NCBI GenBank assembly: GCA_028719245.1
Contig: JAQUKG010000007.1
Coordinates: 1-32,845 of the forward strand
DNA from: Candidatus Altimarinota bacterium
GTDB taxonomy: Bacteria > Patescibacteriota > Gracilibacteria > BD1-5 > UBA6164
DNA length: 32,845 bases
Reading direction: 5' to 3'
The number at the start of each line of letters is the position of its first letter. The first letter of the stretch is position 1. Both the position numbers and the translations under genes were made by a program. The notes below the pieces were generated by a model. That model did not search any database. It was given only the letters and a program-made list of their open reading frames with translations, and had not been told where the DNA came from. Below, piece by piece: positions 29,231 to 32,845 of the stretch.

Positions 29231-29521
29231 TTATTTCATTATATCACTAACTGCTATTTGATTAGCTATAATTTTTTGTTTAGAACATTTTAAAAGTTCT
29301 ATGGGTTCAATTTCTCTTTCTGTTTCATCATCTTTAAAATCATTTTCCTTTTTAGAAATTACAGAAATTGTTGGAATCACTCAAGTAGTATCAACCTCAT
29401 TTAATAAATCAATATATTCTAATATAGAAGCCATATTTTGAGCTAATTTCTCTTCATTTTTAGGTGATAATTTAGCTAAATTTGTTGATATTTTTTTTAT
29501 TTGCTCTTGTGTTATAGTCAT
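29231..29521 (-). CDS. gatC: Aspartyl/glutamyl-tRNA amidotransferase subunit C
   Basis: A 96-residue GatC, the small subunit that holds GatA and GatB together to convert Glu-tRNA-Gln or Asp-tRNA-Asn to the amide form. It shows the family pattern TQEQIKKISTNLAKLSPKNE, then MASILEYIDLLNEVDTTGV and a C-terminal helix. The family's usual VxxLArLel start is only loosely kept. It is first in the gatC-recF pair; gatA and gatB are not in the window. A -10 element lies five bases upstream, so the mRNA may be leaderless. Confidence 0.8.
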
Positions 29522-29526
29522 TTTTT

Positions 29527-29556
29527 ATTATATTATGATATAAATATATGAAACAA
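29527..29556 (-). promoter_or_regulatory. Promoter for gatC-recF, probably leaderless
   Basis: On the minus strand TTGTTT (29551-29556) and TATAAT (29527-29532) are 18 bases apart. The -10 ends 5 bases before the A of the ATG (29521), so transcription would begin at or next to the start codon. Confidence 0.45.
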
Positions 29557-29584
29557 TATATTATTAAATGATAAAAAATCAAGT

Positions 29585-29914
29585 ATGGATTTTAAAAAAG
29601 AGTTAAAAAAACATTTTTGAGATTCAAAAACACTTATGGAAATTAGATATAATATTTCTAAAAATGTATTTATATTCTTTAGTTTATTATTTTTTTTAAA
29701 TTACCTTTTTGTTTGAGCTAAATTTTATGATTATATATTTTTAATAACTTTACCATTTTTATATATTTGTTTTTTATTAACATTTTGTTTTATTGTTTTT
29801 TATTATTTAAAATATACTTTTAATTTAAATAATATTATTTGAACAATTATTGCCATTCTTCTTTTAGCTGTATTTACAATACTTTTGTATCCTTTTTCTG
29901 GAATTATTTTATAA
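29585..29914 (+). CDS. Small three-helix membrane protein, function unknown
   Basis: A 109-residue protein with a charged N-terminus (MDFKKELKKHFGDSK) and three hydrophobic helices (about residues 28-46, 50-76 and 84-106). No family is recognised. It starts about 60 bases from gatC on the opposite strand and ends 10 bases before a lipoprotein gene on the same strand, so the two are likely co-transcribed. The gap 29522-29584 contains the gatC promoter and nothing else obvious. Confidence 0.6.
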
Positions 29915-29924
29915 TACTAAAAAT

Positions 29925-30488
29925 ATGAAAAATTTTATATGTTTACTTTTTATTTTAGTTTCTTTAACTTCTTGTTTTTTTTCAACAACAACTCAAGATG
30001 TATCAACTGCAACTTGATTAAATCCATATGAAAATACTGAATTTACTATGAGTTTACCATCAAATTGGGATATTCTAACAAATACTTGAAATGTATTACC
30101 AAAACCTAAAAATTGAGAAATATCTTTAGCATCTTCTTCTAGTGAATTGAAATATTGATTTTCAAGTAATATTTTAGTATTATCTCAAAAATTAAATAAA
30201 CAAGTTTCATCACTTGATTTTTCAATATTAAATAATGTTTGATCTACAAAAGAATATTTAGAATATTTAAAATTAGAATCAAAAAGTTTTGATTTTTCAG
30301 ATTGAGATAAATCTAATTTATATATTTTTGAAGCAAAATATAATATTACAACTCCAAAATTAAAATTTTTACAAGTATGAAAAGTCTGTGGTATTACAAA
30401 AGCATATTTGTTAACAATTGCTTTATCTACAGATATAAAAGATACTTCAAAATATGAAGAAATTTTAAAAACATTTAAGTGTAAATAA
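29925..30488 (+). CDS. Lipoprotein, function unknown
   Basis: A 187-residue protein with a lipoprotein signal: a hydrophobic leader and lipobox LTSC, with the lipid-anchored cysteine at residue 17. The outward domain shows EFTMSLPSNWDI near residue 38, a pattern seen in PsbP-like and related small beta-sandwich domains. It ends with CGITKAYLLTIALSTD and a helix. I cannot assign a function. It is paired with the membrane protein just upstream, and its stop lies 10 bases from the stop of the convergent methyltransferase gene. Confidence 0.65.
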
Positions 30489-30498
30489 TAAAAAATTA

Positions 30499-31164
30499 TT
30501 AAGATCTTTTAATTACACTCACAAAATTTCTATCATTATCAAAAAGTCTATTCTCAATAATTTCATATCAAGTTTCTTTAAATACATATTCAAGTTCAGA
30601 TAAAGAAAAATTATGATAAAATCTTTCAAATTCTCAAATTTTTATATTATAATCTTTTGAGTTAAATTCATTTTTAGAATCTTTTATAATTGATTTTTCG
30701 TACTTTTGTTTATTTAATTCGCTATCTAAAGCCCAGTTAGTCATGAAAATATAACTTCATCTTTGAGTTATATTTTTTAATTTTTCTAAAACTTCTAATC
30801 TTTGAGTTATATTTAATAAATGATGAAAAGATGCTATAAAAAAAATAGTTTTAAAATCTTTAAACTTTAATTTATCTAAGTCTAACATATCTCAAACTAA
30901 AAAATCTTCACTTCAAAACTTAGATTTTGCTTCATTTATCATTCAAATAGAAGCATCAATTCCAAAATAATCAATATCAGTTATATATTGGCTTTTTATG
31001 AAATGATCAAGCAATCTTCAGTTTCCACATCAAATATCAAGTATTTTTTTTCAGTCAATAAAATCAGAATATTTTTCTAAAAAATAATCTATTTCTTCCC
31101 ATTTCATTCAATTTCTTGAAGTAGAAAAAGTTTTACTAAAATTATCATAGTTTACTTTTTGCAT
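30499..31164 (-). CDS. Class I SAM-dependent methyltransferase (Trm9/ABH8-like fold)
   Basis: A 221-residue Rossmann methyltransferase. SAM motif I is KKILDIGCGNGRLL, preceded by NGMKWEEIDYF. The acidic ribose-binding motif II is YFGIDASIGMI, followed by DFLVGDMLDL, and motif IV is FFIASFHHLLN. The spacing and the ASFHHL motif are reminiscent of Trm9/ABH8-type tRNA wobble-uridine methyltransferases, but the substrate is not fixed by this. The gene begins one base after the argS stop, so argS and the methyltransferase form one operon, consistent with a tRNA-related role. Confidence 0.75.
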
Positions 31165-31165
31165 A

Positions 31166-32845
31166 TTACATTTTATTTGGTAATTTTATAGCTAAAATTT
31201 GAAAAATTATTTTTTGAATTTCTATATATTTATTTATAAGTTTTAGTTTTAATATTTTTTTATCAAAATTTTCTTCATTTAATATACTTTCATTATTGTA
31301 AAAAGCTGAAAACTTTTTAGCTAAAGTATAAGCATAATTTACTAAATTATGAGCCATAATATTTTCGTAAACTAAAAGCAAAATCTCGTTTAAAGCTGAA
31401 ATTTCTTTGAATAAATCTATTTCATCAAAGCTAGAGAAATTTTGAGTATTTTTATAATTTTGTATTTCATTTAAAGAAATATTTGATTTTTCCAAAATTC
31501 TAAGTCATCTTACATAAGTATAAGCTACATAAGGAAAACTATTTCATTCAAAACTCATAAACTCATCCCAATCAAAAACCATATCTATATTTCTTGATTT
31601 TGATAGATAACCATATTTTATAGATCAAATTCAAATAATTTCTGATATTTCATCAATTTCATTTTCACTTAAATCATCTCTTTTTTCTAAAATAATTTTT
31701 TTAGCTCTAGATTTAGCTTCATCAAGTAGATCTGAAAGTTTTATAATATTTCATTTTCTTGAACTCATAGCTCAGTCTTTTAAACTTATAAATCAATTTG
31801 GAGCATGAACTAATTTAGTTTCTCATAACCAATTAGCCGTTTTTGCAACTTCAAAAGCTTGGCAAAAATGAAGTTCTTGTCTAATATCTGTATGATAAAT
31901 AATTTTCTCTGGATTCCAATTTAACATTCTATATTTTATAGCTGTTAAATCTGAAGCAAAATATCCATGAGTTCCATCTCTTTTAGCAACCATTACACTT
32001 GGAAGTTTTGTTTTTTCATCAAAAATTACTCAAACTGAACCATCATCGTTTTGAGTTGCAATTCATTTTTGAATTAATTCTTTAATAATATCTGACATTT
32101 TGTATTCTAGATCTGGATAATCTCAAAGTTTTGGTAATCAAATTCATTCATAAAAACTTTCTCAAATATCATAAGTTGATTTTACTCAAAGTCTATCATT
32201 TTGAATTTGAACATTTTCTAGCGAATACTTTGTAAATAATTCCCAAAGTTTGATTGATTGCTTATCTCAAAGTGAAAGTTTTTTAAATTCTTGTCTTATT
32301 TTTTCTTCTAAATCAGTATTTTTTTCAGTTTCTTGAGTTATTTTTATATAAAGTGATTGTAGATAATCTACTGCATTTTGTTTTAATTTTTCTTCATCTC
32401 ACCATAATTTATAAGCTAAAATTAGTTTACCAAAAATTATTCCCCAATCTCATAAGTGGCTATCTCAAATAACATTGTATCATAAAAGTCTGTATAAATT
32501 ACAAGTAACTTGTCATTGATTTGATGGACACATATGTCAAATATGCATAGCTTTTCAGATATTTGTACCTATATAATCTACAATTACAGTTCTTCAATTT
32601 CAAATATTTGGTATTTTTATATTTTCATTTAAAAAAATATCTGTATAAAAATTATAACTTAGTTTTAAATTTAAATATGGTCAAGCAGTAGTTATTTCTA
32701 AAAAATTAGAATTAATTTGTAATTTATTTTTTAGTTCATTTACTATCAAAGCAGGATTTTTTCATAAATTTTTTGATAATAAAAAAGGTCAAAAACAAAA
32801 ATCTCAAAGCTCTTTTTTTGGTGGAGTTTCAATAGTTATTTCTTC
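31166..32845 (-). CDS. argS: Arginyl-tRNA synthetase, N-terminus cut by window edge
   Basis: The 559 C-terminal residues of a class Ia synthetase that charges tRNA-Arg; the start lies beyond the right edge. Reading from the edge are the N-terminal additional domain, then GTNIGKAMHIGHMCPSNQG (HIGH motif) and HLGDWGIIFGKLI, the ArgRS-specific GDWG. The KMSKS equivalent is AMSSRKGNIIKL. The C-terminal anticodon-binding domain contains HNLVNYAYTLAKKFSAFYNN and ends PNKM. HIGH, GDWG and SRKG positions include TGA glycines. It is followed immediately by a methyltransferase gene. CGN-decoding matters in this lineage, where CGA and CGG are very rare. Confidence 0.95.

Noticed and set aside
1-32845. 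Reading TGA as tryptophan (code 4) or selenocysteine
   Set aside because: TGA falls on family glycines (P-loops, GGM tail, active-site turns), while conserved tryptophans are TGG; selenocysteine insertion structures are not seen and the number of TGA codons is far too high.
1-32845. Many pseudogenes or frameshifts in the window
   Set aside because: Apparent premature stops are all TGA. With table 25 each gene is open in one frame across its full family length.
1-32845. tRNA, rRNA, CRISPR array or insertion sequence
   Set aside because: No G+C-rich cloverleaf-like block, repeat-spacer pattern, transposase gene or terminal inverted repeat was seen.

Overview
Every convincing gene in this window reads through in-frame TGA codons at positions where its family has glycine. 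Examples are all three glycines of a P-loop read GKTGVGKS, the GGM tail of GroEL, and the RecF and ABC-F nucleotide sites. TGG still encodes tryptophan (the WCGPC of thioredoxin), and genes end with TAA, twice with TAG. This is NCBI translation table 25 (UGA = Gly). With the very A+T-rich DNA, compact gene packing and almost no Shine-Dalgarno sequences, it points to a CPR/Patescibacteria genome of the Absconditabacteria (SR1) / Gracilibacteria (BD1-5) group. All coordinates below use table 25; standard-code ORFs cut these genes into pieces.

Layout. 1-3.9 kb: tail of a restriction-modification protein, a sensor histidine kinase without a visible response regulator, and a large VirD4/VirB4-like ATPase. 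3.9-7.2 kb: trpS-gmk on the minus strand, then rlmE (plus) and a cation-efflux transporter (minus), packed tail to tail. 7.4-15.5 kb: an accessory plus-strand cluster of prepilin-like and secreted proteins, headed by an 1158-residue protein with a type IV prepilin leader. It also holds a 225-residue membrane-anchored protein, three smaller (pseudo)pilin-like proteins and a 639-residue secreted protein. 15.6-17.4 kb: a small membrane protein and an ABC-F ATPase, converging on a strong terminator. 17.6-19.5 kb: a TaqI-like restriction-modification system with a controller gene (C-R on plus, M on minus) and related operator-like elements at both promoters. 19.6-20.96 kb: metK behind a SAM-I riboswitch with a terminator. 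20.98-23 kb: groES-groEL behind a degenerate CIRCE operator. 23.1-25.1 kb: trxA (plus), then hrcA and a glycosyltransferase (minus). 25.2-28.1 kb: a small membrane protein, a sortase and a surface protein with a sortase-like C-terminal tail. 28.2-32.8 kb: gatC-recF, a small membrane protein, a lipoprotein, a methyltransferase and argS (cut by the window edge).

How the parts fit. SAM made by MetK feeds the DNA, rRNA and other methyltransferases here, and metK senses SAM through its riboswitch. HrcA probably represses groESL through CIRCE. The sortase probably anchors the neighbouring Ig-like surface protein. The pilin cluster probably builds a pilus or pseudopilus carrying a large adhesin, which would suit an epibiotic or predatory cell. 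TCGA, the TaqI target, occurs only twice by my count in the window, which fits a long-standing TCGA-specific system.

No tRNA, rRNA, CRISPR array or insertion sequence was seen. No gap between genes exceeds about 260 bases, and the largest is filled by the metK leader.
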